Assembly: GCA_009377795.1 (NCBI GenBank)
Contig: WHTJ01000018.1
Coordinates: 1 to 56,602, forward strand
DNA from: Propionibacteriales bacterium
GTDB lineage: Bacteria > Actinomycetota > Actinomycetes > Propionibacteriales > Nocardioidaceae
Direction of reading: 5' to 3'
DNA: 56,602 nt
Positions 42,880 through 52,419 of the stretch are shown in pieces. Below the pieces are notes generated by a model, which was given only the letters and a program-made list of their open reading frames with translations, had not been told where the DNA came from and made no database searches. The position numbers were made by a program, and so were the translations under genes. The stretch's first letter is position 1. Every line of letters begins with the position of its first letter.

Positions 42880-43920
42880 GTGGCCACCACAGACACCGCC
42901 GTCGACGACGACTTCCTCAGCAAGGCCGACCCGTACCGGGGAGAGTTGCTGGCGCACTGCTACCGGATGCTCGGCTCGGTGCACGACGCGGAGGACCTTG
43001 TCCAGGAGACCTACCTGCGCGCGTGGCGCGCATACGACAAGTTCGAGGAGCGCTCGTCGCTGCGTACCTGGCTGTACCGCATCGCGACCCGCGCCTGCCT
43101 GACCGCTCTGGAGAGCCGTAACCGCCGGCCGTTGCCGACCAACCTGGGTGGGCCGACCGACGACCCGGAGGGTCCGCTGACGGAGAACCACGAGGTCCCC
43201 TGGCTGGAGCCGATCCCGGACACGATGGTGGGCGCCGACCGGACCGATCCGGCGTCGATCGTCACCTCACGGGAGAGCATCCGGCTGGCGCTCATCGCCG
43301 CGTTGCAGCACCTGCCTCCGCGCCAGCGCGCGGTGCTCATCCTCCGCGACGTCATGAAATGGCGGGCCGCCGAGGTGGCCGAGCTGCTCGACACGACGAC
43401 CGCGGCCGTGAACAGCACGCTGCAGCGGGCGCGCGCGCAGCTCGACCAGGTGACGCCCAAGGAGGACGAGGTCGTCGAGCCCACCACCCCCGAGCAGCGG
43501 GAGCTGCTGGAGCGTTACGTCAAGGCCTTCGAGGAGTACAACACGGCCGCCATGGTGGACCTGTTCACCTCCGACGCCGTCTGGGAGATGCCGCCGTTCC
43601 TCAACTGGGTCCAGGGCGCCAAGCGGATCGCCCGGTTCATCGCCGCCCAGTGCCCGGCCGAGGGCCCGGGCGACCAGGTGCTCGTTCCGACGGTGGCGAA
43701 CGGCCAGCCGGCGTTCGGGCTGTACATGCGCGGCGAGGACGGCGTCCACCGCGCGTTCCAGCTGCAGGTGCTGAGCCTGACCGCGGCCGGGGTCGCGCAC
43801 GCCGTCGTGTTCTTCGACCTGAGCTTGTTCGAGGTCTTCAACCTGCCGGCGGTCCTGACCGACTTGTCCGACTTCCAGAGCATGCACGTTCCGTCCACTT
43901 CCGCCGGCCGCCGCAAATGA
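42880..43920 (+). CDS. ECF sigma factor with SnoaL-like C-terminal domain (SigG/SigX5-like)
   Basis: The 346-residue protein has sigma region 2 (ELLAHCYRMLGSVHDAEDLV, QETYLRAWRAYDKF, RTWLYRIATRACL) and region 4 (LPPRQRAVLILRDVMKWRAA, EVAELLDTTTAAVNSTLQRA). After residue 200 comes an NTF2/SnoaL-like domain (YVKAFEEYNTAAMVDLFTSD). In this ECF type the C-terminal domain replaces a separate anti-sigma factor as a regulatory module. A GTG start follows GAAGAGGGG. Its stop overlaps the next gene by four bases (ATGA), so the DinB-type product is likely a functional partner. Confidence 0.92.
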   Translation: MATTDTAVDDDFLSKADPYRGELLAHCYRMLGSVHDAEDLVQETYLRAWRAYDKFEERSSLRTWLYRIATRACLTALESRNRRPLPTNLGGPTDDPEGPLTENHEVPWLEPIPDTMVGADRTDPASIVTSRESIRLALIAALQHLPPRQRAVLILRDVMKWRAAEVAELLDTTTAAVNSTLQRARAQLDQVTPKEDEVVEPTTPEQRELLERYVKAFEEYNTAAMVDLFTSDAVWEMPPFLNWVQGAKRIARFIAAQCPAEGPGDQVLVPTVANGQPAFGLYMRGEDGVHRAFQLQVLSLTAAGVAHAVVFFDLSLFEVFNLPAVLTDLSDFQSMHVPSTSAGRRK

Positions 43921-44534
43921 CCACCGAGGAGCGCACGCCGGTTCCGATGGTCGGGAGGGCCGACCTGCTCGAGCGCGCCATGAACTACACGCTCGGCAGC
44001 CTGCACCTGATCAGTACCGCAGCCATGTCGCACCCCACGCCCTGCGCTGCGTGGGACCTGCGCGCGCTCCTGCAGCACATGAGCGACTCGCTCGCTGCAC
44101 TGTACGAGGGACTCGCGACCGGCCGGGTCGGGCTCGAGGCGCTGGCCGACACCGGCGACCCGGCCGTCCCGGCCGTCGATCCGGTCGGCACGGTGAAGAA
44201 CCGCGCCTGCACGCTGCTCGGTGCGTGCGCCAGCGCCGAGTCCGAGCAGTCGGCGAGCCCGGATGAGATCTCGATCGCCGACCGTCCCCTGTCGCTGGGC
44301 ATGGTGACCGGCACCGGAGCGGTGGAGGTCGCCGTACACGGGTGGGACGTCGCCCAGGCGTGCGGGCGGAACCGTCCGATTCCGGCCGGTCTCGCCGAGG
44401 AGCTACTCAAGATCGTGCCGTTCCTCGTCGCCGACGACGATCGGCCCGGGCGGTTCGCGCCTCCCCGATGGGTGCGACCGCTCGCCGGCCCGGGCGACCG
44501 GCTGGTCGCGTTCCTCGGCCGGGACCCCGACTAG
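43917..44534 (+). CDS. DinB-like TIGR03086/maleylpyruvate-isomerase-family protein
   Basis: A 205-residue protein with PTPCAAWDLRALLQHMSDSL near residue 50 and AVEVAVHGWDVAQACG near 145, the metal-binding His motifs of mycothiol-dependent maleylpyruvate-isomerase-like proteins. It is translationally coupled to the ECF sigma gene, so it may modulate the sigma factor or act in the response it controls. Enzymatic activity is not established from sequence. Confidence 0.85.
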   Translation: MTTEERTPVPMVGRADLLERAMNYTLGSLHLISTAAMSHPTPCAAWDLRALLQHMSDSLAALYEGLATGRVGLEALADTGDPAVPAVDPVGTVKNRACTLLGACASAESEQSASPDEISIADRPLSLGMVTGTGAVEVAVHGWDVAQACGRNRPIPAGLAEELLKIVPFLVADDDRPGRFAPPRWVRPLAGPGDRLVAFLGRDPD

Positions 44535-44699
44535 CGGTCTGCCGCGGCCCGGAATCAACCTTGAGAGTGTTCCGGTGAGGTTGCCGGTCCGTGCGCTGCA
44601 ACCGCAGCGATGTCCGTACGCAACTGGCACGTGGCATCCCGCCTAGGCTCGTACCGGCGGCCGTACGGACCGCAACGGTGGCGACGGGAAGGGTGAAGA

Positions 44700-45410
44700 G
44701 TGAGCGCACGCTTCGAGGAGCTCGACTGGCGCCGCACTCAGATGGGTGAGATCAGCTTGCGGCGCCGCCGCTACCCCACCGTCGACAAGGACGTGTACGA
44801 GGTCAAGCTCGACGACGAGTTCTTGATGTCGAGCCTGTTCACCACGGCCGAGAGGGAACTCGCCAGACGCGCCCTGGCCGAGCTTGACCGGGCCCGGTTG
44901 CGCGTGCTGGTCGGCGGCCTCGGGCTCGGCTACACCGCCCACGCCGCACTCGCCGACCCGCGCGTCACGGAACTGACGGTGGTGGAGGCAGCCGAGCCCG
45001 TTCTCGACTGGCACCACCGACGGCTCCTGCCTGACACCCAAGGCCTCGCGAGCGATCCCCGCTGCCGGCTGGTCCACGACGACTTCTTCCGGCTGGTCCG
45101 CAGTGACGTCGGCATCAGGTACGACGCCATCCTGCTCGATATCGACCACACCCCGCGGCACGTCCTGCACCCCAGCCACGCAGACTTCTACAGCGTGCCG
45201 GGGCTGACCGACCTGACCAGGCACCTGAGCGAGAGCGGGGTATTCGCGCTCTGGTCCGACGACCCGCCCGACGACGACTTCCAGAAGACACTCGCCCAGG
45301 TTTTCAGCCGGGCGTCCGCTCACGTGATCACGTTCGCCAATCCGCTCACCCGGGGCGAGTCCAGCAGCACCGTCTATCTCGCCCACCGCGTGGCGGCTAC
45401 TGCGTCATGA
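44700..45410 (+). CDS. Spermidine-synthase-like SAM-binding protein
   Basis: The 236-residue protein has VYEVKLDDEFLMSSLFTTAE at the start, a SAM-type glycine loop RVLVGGLGLGYTAHAAL, the acidic VVEAAEPVLDWH and DAILLDIDHTP, as in polyamine aminopropyltransferase-fold proteins. Key substrate residues of true spermidine synthases are not obvious, so methyltransferase or aminopropyltransferase function is open. GTG start after GGGAAGGG. Overlaps the MFS gene by four bases. Confidence 0.8.
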   Translation: MSARFEELDWRRTQMGEISLRRRRYPTVDKDVYEVKLDDEFLMSSLFTTAERELARRALAELDRARLRVLVGGLGLGYTAHAALADPRVTELTVVEAAEPVLDWHHRRLLPDTQGLASDPRCRLVHDDFFRLVRSDVGIRYDAILLDIDHTPRHVLHPSHADFYSVPGLTDLTRHLSESGVFALWSDDPPDDDFQKTLAQVFSRASAHVITFANPLTRGESSSTVYLAHRVAATAS

Positions 45411-46633
45411 CCGATACCCAAGGCAGGGCGGACTACCGCACGCACCAACTGGCCATGGCGGCGCTTGCCGCAACCGCGTTCTTCGCCTCCGCACCCGGGC
45501 AGTCGTTTCTGATCGCCGTTTTCGTCGACGACATGCTCGTCGGGACGGGACTCAGCCGCACGACCTTCTCGGGCCTTTATGCCGCCGGCACCGTCGTCTC
45601 GGCCGGTTCCATGCTCGTTCTCGGCCGGATCGTCGACCGGCACGGCCTACGGGCCGCGTGGGCGGTGGTCAGCCTGGCCCTCGCGCTCGCGTGCGGGCTG
45701 GCCAGTCTCGCTGCCGGTGCCCTGCTCGCGTTCCTCGCCCTCGTCACGTTGCGCACCTTCGGGCAAGGGTCGCTGCCGCTGCTGGGCACGCTGCTGGTCG
45801 CACGGAACTTCGAAGGCCGGCGCGGCCAGGCGATGGCCGTAGCGAACCTCGGTATCACCGGCGCGTCCGTCCTGCTGCCTCCCGTGGTTGCCACGCTCAT
45901 CGTCGCCGTGGGCTGGCGCCACTCGTACCAGGTTCTCGGCCTTGCGCTCCTGCTGATCGTGTTGCCTCTGGCGGTCTTCGTGAAGGACGGCCCGCCGCGT
46001 CCCGCAGCGGCTCCCGATCCGGCCGCCAAGCCAGCGACGTACCCACCGGCGACCCGAAGAGTCAGGCACGGAAGGTTCACGATTCCGACGCTGTCGGCGG
46101 GCCTGATGCTGCTCGTTCTCGCCGGGCCCCCACTTGTCGGTACTGCCTTGACCTTCCATGCGGTCTCGATCCTCGGCGAGAAGCAGCTGAGCTTCCTGCA
46201 GGCGGGGTTCGCCCTCAGCATCCTCGGCGCCGCCTCTGCCGCCGGCACAGTCGTCAGCGGACTGCTCGCCGACCGGTTGTCCAATCGCGCACTGCTGACG
46301 ATGCTCAGCGCCACGGTCATGGTCGCCCCCCTCGCCCTGCTCGTCCCGCACCCCGCAGCGGCATACGCCGCCTACGGGGTGCTCGGCTTCACCATGGGAG
46401 GGATGGGAGTCATCAACGGCACCGTGTGGGCCCGCACTTACGGCGTCGCCCAGCTCGGGAGAATCCAGGGCACCGCCCAGTCGTCCATGATCACCGCAGC
46501 AGCATTGGCGCCACTCGTCCCCGCAATTTCGCAAAGCCTGCTGGGAAGTTATACCGGAGCCCTGGTCGTCTTCGTCATCTTCTCGGTGCTCACCACCGTG
46601 GTTGCGGCCCGATGGCGGGTCGCCTCCGACTGA
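45407..46633 (+). CDS. MFS transporter
   Basis: A 408-residue protein with about 12 hydrophobic segments, MFS signature GRIVDRHGLRAAWAV between segments 2 and 3 and SGLLADRLSNRALLT in the second half. Coupled by ATGA overlap to the spermidine-synthase-like gene, suggesting export of that enzyme's product, possibly a polyamine-like compound; this is inference. Confidence 0.88.
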   Translation: MTDTQGRADYRTHQLAMAALAATAFFASAPGQSFLIAVFVDDMLVGTGLSRTTFSGLYAAGTVVSAGSMLVLGRIVDRHGLRAAWAVVSLALALACGLASLAAGALLAFLALVTLRTFGQGSLPLLGTLLVARNFEGRRGQAMAVANLGITGASVLLPPVVATLIVAVGWRHSYQVLGLALLLIVLPLAVFVKDGPPRPAAAPDPAAKPATYPPATRRVRHGRFTIPTLSAGLMLLVLAGPPLVGTALTFHAVSILGEKQLSFLQAGFALSILGAASAAGTVVSGLLADRLSNRALLTMLSATVMVAPLALLVPHPAAAYAAYGVLGFTMGGMGVINGTVWARTYGVAQLGRIQGTAQSSMITAAALAPLVPAISQSLLGSYTGALVVFVIFSVLTTVVAARWRVASD

Positions 46634-46663
46634 CGACACCTGGGTGATCACCGCGACGGAAGT

Positions 46664-48141
46664 TCATACCGCTCCGGCGACGAGCGGTTCGAGCATGATG
46701 TCGGGGCGTTCGCGGGTCACCCCGTTGATCCGCCATCGGTCGGGGAACAGGGCGAGATGCGTCCCGTCGCTGCGCTGAAGGACCTCGACCTGGCGCATCG
46801 CATTGAGGGCGTCGACGTCGGCGGCACGTGTACGGCGGGCGAGGGTATAGCCCAGCCGCTCCAGGCGGATCGGAGCCTTGAGTTCGCCGGCCATCCGCTG
46901 GCTGACCACTTCGAACTGCATCGGTCCGACCGCAGCGAGCACCGGCGCATGCTCCCCCCGCGCCTCGGAACGCAACAGCTGGACCACGCCTTCCTGGTCC
47001 AGCTGTTCGATGCCGCGGCGGAACTGTTTGTAGCGGCCGGAGTCGACAGCGGTGGCGACCGCGAAGTGCTCGGGCGCGAAGCTGGGGATCGTCGGATACT
47101 GAACCGGCTCATCCTGATGGAGGGTGTCGCCGACGGTGAGCGCGGTGGCGTTGACCAGACCGACGATGTCACCGGGAAATGCGACGTCGACCACCGTGCG
47201 CTCGCGCCCGAAAACGGCGTGGGCGTACTTGGTCCCGAACGAGCGACCGGTCGTTCGTGGCCGTAACGGTCCGGCGTGGCCGATGGAGCGGGCGCGAACT
47301 CCACCAGCGCGTCGATCAGCTGCTTGACCCCGAAGTTGAGGATCGCCGAGGTGAACAGCAGGGGCGTCGTGTCCCCGGCCGGGAAGGTTTCTTGATCGTG
47401 GTCGGCGCCGTCCGCGCTCAGCAGTTCGTGGGCCTCGACCGCATGGCCCCACGGCTCTCCCGCAGTCTCCGCGGCCTGGCCTGTCGGGAATCGCTGCTCC
47501 GGGGCGCGCGTGGAACCTCCGGAGGTACGGGTATAGCCGACGAACTCTCGGGTCGTGCGGTCGAGCACACCGCGAAAGTCGCCCGCGATGCCGACCGGCC
47601 AATACAGCGGAGTGGGACGCAGGCCGATCCGCTGTTGAATCTCGTCCGTGAGCTCCAGCGCCTCCCGGCCCGGCCGATCCCACTTGTTGACCACGGTCAG
47701 CACAGGAATGCCCCGATGGCGACACACCTGGAACAACTTCAGCGTCTGCGGCTCCAGACCCTTGGCGGCATCGATCAACATGACCGCCGCATCGACTGAG
47801 GACAGCACCCGATAGGTGTCCTCGGAGAAATCCGCGTGCCCGGGAGTGTCCACCAGGTTGATCACGGTGTCGTGATAGGCGAACTGCAGCGCCGCGGAAC
47901 TGATCGAGATACCGCGCGTGCGTTCCATCTCCATCCAGTCCGACACCGTGGACTTGCGGCCCGCCTTGCCGTGCACCGCACCAGCCTCGGCGATGACCTC
48001 GGCGTGCAACGCCAATGCCTCGGTCAGTGTGGACTTTCCGGCGTCGGGGTGGCTGATCACGGCGAAGGTACGCCGCCGGCCCGCCTCCCGGAGTACGGCT
48101 TCGGCGTCCTCGACTCGCAGCTTGTTGGTAGCCGTCGTCAC
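46664..48141 (-). pseudogene. prfC: Peptide chain release factor 3 gene with internal deletion and frameshift
   Basis: The first frame (about 295 codons) is a normal RF3 N-terminus with GTPase motifs HPDAGKSTLTE, DTPGHADFSEDTYR and NKWDR. After FAPAPSATPDRYGHERP it loses similarity. The C-terminal part resumes in a different frame near 47255 with GTKYAHAVFGRERTVVDVAF and runs through FEVVSQRMAGELKAP to a normal end. RF3 is about 530 residues, the two parts sum to about 490, and the beta-barrel segment between them (about 40 residues) is missing. RF3 recycles RF1/RF2 and is dispensable in many bacteria. The start overlaps the MerR stop by four bases. Confidence 0.82.
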
Positions 48142-48554
48142 TGATGCTGGCTCGCAAGTCGCTTTCGTCGTCGTACCTCGCGGCGCAGATCTGCAGCGAA
48201 CTCCTCGGCCACGGCGAGCTTGTCGCGCAGCGCGATCACCCGCACGTCGGCAGCCTCTCGATACATCACCAGCCGCTCCAGCAAATCCGCGTGGGGGGGC
48301 CCGGTCGGCTCGGTGTCCTCGAGCGCATCGAGGACACCGAGCACGTCTTTCATCTCGTCGAGGCTGAAGTCAAGCGGCTTCATCCGCTTGACCAAACGCA
48401 GCCGGGCGACATCTGTCTCGGTGTAGAGCCGAAACCCCCCGCTGCTCCGCGACGACGGAATCACCAACCCCAGCTCCTCGTAGTAGCGGATCGTGCGCAG
48501 GCTCAACCCGGTCAGCTCGGCCACCTGACCGATCCGCATGTGCTGAAGACCCAT
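48138..48554 (-). CDS. MerR-family transcriptional regulator
   Basis: A 138-residue protein with the MerR helix-turn-helix and wing (MRIGQVAELTGLSLRTIRYY, EELGLVIPSSRSSGGFRLYT) and a long dimerisation helix from about residue 75. No cysteine metal site is seen at the C-terminus, so it is not a MerR-type metal sensor. Start at 48554 (MGLQHMRIG) or five codons later. It is coupled to the broken prfC by a four-base overlap. Confidence 0.85.
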   Translation of the reverse strand: MGLQHMRIGQVAELTGLSLRTIRYYEELGLVIPSSRSSGGFRLYTETDVARLRLVKRMKPLDFSLDEMKDVLGVLDALEDTEPTGPPHADLLERLVMYREAADVRVIALRDKLAVAEEFAADLRREVRRRKRLASQHQ

Positions 48555-48724
48555 TTCCTCATTCCAGGGCCGACGACCAACCTGCCCAACCATACCGTCA
48601 CGGGACGTGAGAGTCACATCCACGCCTTCGCGCCGAGAACGAGGCGCTTATCACCTGACCCGGTTTGCAACCCTCACCAAGCGTGAAGGTAGTAGGAGCA
48701 CCGGGCATCCGCACGACCTCTACA

Positions 48725-50518
48725 TTAGGACGCCAGCGTAGGAGTACGGTCGAGCATCTCGCGGGTGTAGGTGTGGGCTGGGTCGGTGAACAGCCGCTCG
48801 GTCGGGGCGTCCTCGACGATCGCACCCCCCTGCAGCACGGCGACCTGCTGCGCGACGTTGCGTACCAGCGCGATGTCGTGGGTCACGAACAGGAGGGTGA
48901 GCCCCAGCTCGTGACGCATCTCGTCGATCAGCTCCACGATGTTCGCCTGCACGGACACGTCGAGGGCGCTGGTGATCTCGTCGCACACCAGCAGGGCCGG
49001 CTCGCTGATCAGCGCGCGGGCGACGGCGACCCGCTGCCGCTCGCCGCCGGACAGCTGGTCCGGGTAGCGGTCGGCGTAGTCGGCGGACAGGTAGACACGT
49101 TCGAGCATCTCCGCTGCCCGCCGGCGCGCCGTCGTACGGTCCACGCCCCGAAGCACCCGCAGCGGGCGGGCGATCGAGTCGCCCACCGTACGCCGGGGGT
49201 TCAGCGAGCTGTACGGGTTCTGGAAGACGTACGAGATGGCCGCCCGGACGGCCCGGCTCCTGGCATGCGACCCGAACGGCAGGTCCTCGCCGGAGAATCG
49301 GAGCGTACCGGCGGCCTGATGGTGCAGCCCGGCGAGCGTCCGGGCGAGCGTGGTCTTGCCGGACCCCGACTCGCCGAGCAGCGCGACACACGACCCACCT
49401 GGTATCACGAGCGACAGGTCGCGCAGGACGTGGGTCGGTCCGTACCCCGCGTCGAGGCCCTCGACCACGAGCAACGGCTCGGGGGTCTCATCCGCGGCCT
49501 GGGTCATGCGGTCACGCACCTCGGCGGGGCGCACGTCACCGGCCCGGATGCACCGGGCGGAGTGTCCTTGGCCGACGTCCTGAAACGGCGGCAGCTCGCG
49601 AGTGCAGTCGTCGATCGCGAGCTCGCACCGCGGGGCGAACCGGCAGCCGTCGGGACGCGTGTCCGGGCTGGGGGCGGCACCGGCAATCCCCTTGAGCTCG
49701 CGCCGCCCGTCGAGGTCGGGTACGGCGGCGATCAGCCGCGAGGTGTACGGGTGCCTGGGCCGGCCGACGAGCTCGGCGGCCGGACCCTGCTCGACGACGG
49801 CGCCCGCGTACAGTACGGCGATCTCGTCGGCCACCTCGACGACCACGGCCAGGTCGTGACTGATGTAGATCGCCGCGCATCCGTGCCGATCGGTGAGCTG
49901 GCGGACCGTCTTGAGCACCAGCGACTGCGTGCTCACGTCGAGCCCGGTGGTGGGCTCGTCCAGTACGACCAGTGCCGGCCAGGTGACGAAGGCCATCGCG
50001 ATGCCGATCCGCTGTTGCTGTCCTCCGGACAGCTCGTGCGGATAGCGCCGCATGAACTTCTCGTCGGTCGGCAGCCCGACCTCCTCGAACGCGGCCTGGA
50101 CTCGCCGCCAGCGCTCGGCGACGGCGATGCCCGACTCGTGGTGATCCAGGACCTCGCGAACCTGATGCCCGACCCGCAGCGCGGGGTTCAGGGCGGTCGT
50201 CGGGTCCTGCGGAACGTAGCTGACCCGCGCTCCACGCCACTGGCGCAGCTCCGTCTCACTCAGGCGCGCGAGGTCCGTCCCGTCGAGTACGACCGACCCG
50301 GCGGCGATCCGCAGGCCACCCCGGGTGTGCGCCAGCATCGCCAGCCCGGCCGTGGTCTTGCCCGAGCCGGACTCTCCCACGAGACCGAGGACCCGGCCGG
50401 CGGGTACGTCGAGGTCGAGGTGCTCGATCACCGGCACGCCTTCCCGGGTGTCGACCCGCAGGTCACGTACCCGCAGGCCGCCCCGTCCGGCGTCACCCGG
50501 CACCACGGCGGCGCTCAC
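48725..50518 (-). CDS. Fused dipeptide/oligopeptide ABC transporter ATPase (DppD-DppF)
   Basis: A 597-residue protein with two complete ABC domains. Each has Walker A GESGSGKTT; the signatures are LSGGQQQRIGIAMAF and LSGGERQRVAVARAL, and the Walker B segments ALVVLDEPTTGLD and ALLVCDEITSALD. Between them lies the OppD-type C-terminal motif CRFAPRCELAIDDC, a cysteine-containing element in peptide importers. The GTG at 50518 overlaps the permease stop by four bases (GTGA), so the longer upstream frame is rejected. It powers the DppBC permease encoded upstream. Confidence 0.93.
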   Translation of the reverse strand: MSAAVVPGDAGRGGLRVRDLRVDTREGVPVIEHLDLDVPAGRVLGLVGESGSGKTTAGLAMLAHTRGGLRIAAGSVVLDGTDLARLSETELRQWRGARVSYVPQDPTTALNPALRVGHQVREVLDHHESGIAVAERWRRVQAAFEEVGLPTDEKFMRRYPHELSGGQQQRIGIAMAFVTWPALVVLDEPTTGLDVSTQSLVLKTVRQLTDRHGCAAIYISHDLAVVVEVADEIAVLYAGAVVEQGPAAELVGRPRHPYTSRLIAAVPDLDGRRELKGIAGAAPSPDTRPDGCRFAPRCELAIDDCTRELPPFQDVGQGHSARCIRAGDVRPAEVRDRMTQAADETPEPLLVVEGLDAGYGPTHVLRDLSLVIPGGSCVALLGESGSGKTTLARTLAGLHHQAAGTLRFSGEDLPFGSHARSRAVRAAISYVFQNPYSSLNPRRTVGDSIARPLRVLRGVDRTTARRRAAEMLERVYLSADYADRYPDQLSGGERQRVAVARALISEPALLVCDEITSALDVSVQANIVELIDEMRHELGLTLLFVTHDIALVRNVAQQVAVLQGGAIVEDAPTERLFTDPAHTYTREMLDRTPTLAS

Positions 50519-51420
50519 CGGTCCGCCCTCCGCTCGATTCCCGCGGCCGCGCGGGCGATACCGTCGGCGACCAGGTTCGTGCCGATGGTGAGCAGGCCGA
50601 TCGCGAGGACCGGCAGCAGCACCGCCCACGGCTGGACCGTGAGGCCGGTCCGGTTCTCGTTGATCATGAGTCCCCAATCGGCCTGATCGGCCTCGAGTCC
50701 GCTGAGCCCCAGGAAGCCGAGCCCGGCCACCAGGGCGACCGAGTAGGTCAGCCGCAGCCCGGCCTCGACCATCAGCGGGCCGGTGACGTTCGGCAGCAGG
50801 TCGCCGAACCGGATCGACCAGCGGCGGAGACCCATCGCCTCCGCGGACCGCACGTAGTCCAGGCTGGACACGTCGAGCACCGCGGCCCGCAGCACGCGGG
50901 CGACGCGCGGCACATGCCCCGCGCCGACGGTGAGCACGATCGCCCACGGCTCCGGGCCCCAGATGGCCAGGAACAACAGGGCGAGCACGATCGCCGGGAA
51001 CGCGAGCAGGACGTCACTGATCCGCATCAGCAGCTCGTCGACCCAGCCGCGCCCGTAGCCGGCGACCAGGGCGACCAGCAGGCCGACGCCGACTCCGAGG
51101 AGCGTGCAAAGCACCGCGAGGATCAGCACCGACACTCCCCCGTTGAGCAGCCGCGAGAACACATCCCGGCCGAGGTAGTCGGTACCGAAGAGGGTGCCCG
51201 GCGCGTTCTGCGCCAGCGGCCGCCCGACGAACTCGGTCTCGGAGTACGGCGCCAGGAACGGCCCGACCACGGCGAGCCCGACCACGAGCGCGGTGATCAC
51301 CAGACCCACCTGGGTACGCCGGACCCGCAGCGCGTTGCGGAGCAGGCCGCGGGCCCGTCCGGTCGCGCGTACCTCCGGCTCCGCGAACTCCCACCCGCTG
51401 ATGTCCTGCCGCTCGGTCAT
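50515..51420 (-). CDS. Peptide-type ABC transporter permease (DppC-like)
   Basis: The 301-residue permease begins with a cytoplasmic tail followed by about six hydrophobic segments. FGTDYLGRDVFSRLLNGG and the EAA loop EAMGLRRWSIRFGDLLPNVTG are typical of DppC/OppC. It overlaps both neighbours by four bases. Together with DppB it forms the membrane channel. Confidence 0.92.
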   Translation of the reverse strand: MTERQDISGWEFAEPEVRATGRARGLLRNALRVRRTQVGLVITALVVGLAVVGPFLAPYSETEFVGRPLAQNAPGTLFGTDYLGRDVFSRLLNGGVSVLILAVLCTLLGVGVGLLVALVAGYGRGWVDELLMRISDVLLAFPAIVLALLFLAIWGPEPWAIVLTVGAGHVPRVARVLRAAVLDVSSLDYVRSAEAMGLRRWSIRFGDLLPNVTGPLMVEAGLRLTYSVALVAGLGFLGLSGLEADQADWGLMINENRTGLTVQPWAVLLPVLAIGLLTIGTNLVADGIARAAAGIERRADR

Positions 51421-52370
51421 CGCGCACCCGCCCGCAGTCGTGGGTTGGCCAGTACGCCGATGACGTCCGCCAGGAGGTTGACCACGACGTAGAACGCGGC
51501 CACCAGCATGACCAGAGCCTGCAGCGTCGGGATGTCCCGGTTGTCGACCGCCTGGAAGATGCCCTCACCGATGCCCGGGTACGCGAACAGCGTCTCGACC
51601 AGCACGATCCCGCCGGCCAGCCAGGCGAGCTGGAGCGCGACCACCTGGGCCACCGGGCCGATGGAGTTCGGCAGCGCGTGCCGCAAGAGCACCGTACGTT
51701 CCGGCACCCCCTTGAGCCGAGCCTGGTGGACGTACTCGCTGTCCAGCACCTCGAGCATGGTCGCCCGCATCATTCTCGTGATGTACGGCGAGACCGCGAG
51801 CACCAGCGTCACAGTCGGCAGGACCAGCACCGCGGGCTGCTCCAGCACTGGCCGGGTGGCGTCCGTGACCGCCGGGAACCACCGGAACACCACGGTCGAG
51901 AACAGGAACAACAGGACGACGCCGGTCACGAACTCCGGAAGCGACGCCAGCACGAGCGTGCCGAGCGAGGTCGCGTGGTCGGCCAGCCGGTCCCTCCGCA
52001 GCGCGCTCCACGTGCCGAGCAGGATCGACAGCGGTGTGGCCACCAATGCCGCGAGCACCATCAGCAGCACCGAGTTGGTCGCGCGCTCGCCGATAAGCTG
52101 CGTGACCGGCTGCTGGGTGATCACCGAGTCACCGAGGTTCCCGGTGGCCAGGTCGCCGATCCACGACCAGTAGCGGCCGAGCGGCGGATCGTCGAGGTGC
52201 ATCTGCTGTCGGAGCGCCTCCAGCCGTTCCGGTGTCGCCGTACGCCCGAGCACGGCGCGGGCCGCGTCGCCCGGAAGCAGCAGACCCGCGGCGAACACGA
52301 CTCCGGAGACCACCAGCAGGGTCAGGACGCCGGCGGCGAGCCGGCGTACGACCACCCGCCCGATCGTCAT
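51417..52370 (-). CDS. Peptide-type ABC transporter permease (DppB-like)
   Basis: A 317-residue permease: RRLAAGVLTLLVVSGVVFAA is the first membrane segment, followed by a periplasmic stretch with GDAARAVLGRTATPERLEAL and LGRYWSWIGDLATGNLGDS, then the EAA loop ARLKGVPERTVLLRHALPNS, all standard for DppB/OppB. GGAGG lies 7 bases before ATG 52370; the frame upstream runs antiparallel through the substrate-binding gene and is rejected. Confidence 0.93.
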   Translation of the reverse strand: MTIGRVVVRRLAAGVLTLLVVSGVVFAAGLLLPGDAARAVLGRTATPERLEALRQQMHLDDPPLGRYWSWIGDLATGNLGDSVITQQPVTQLIGERATNSVLLMVLAALVATPLSILLGTWSALRRDRLADHATSLGTLVLASLPEFVTGVVLLFLFSTVVFRWFPAVTDATRPVLEQPAVLVLPTVTLVLAVSPYITRMMRATMLEVLDSEYVHQARLKGVPERTVLLRHALPNSIGPVAQVVALQLAWLAGGIVLVETLFAYPGIGEGIFQAVDNRDIPTLQALVMLVAAFYVVVNLLADVIGVLANPRLRAGAR

Positions 52371-52419
52371 CCCGGACCTCCTCTCGCCGGTTCGCGGCCT
52401 GCCGTTCTCCGCACCACGC

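Noticed and set aside
48725-50947. 740-codon reading of the fused ATPase
   Set aside because: The extra N-terminus is a shadow of the DppC-like permease; the GTG at 50518 overlaps the permease stop as expected for coupled genes.
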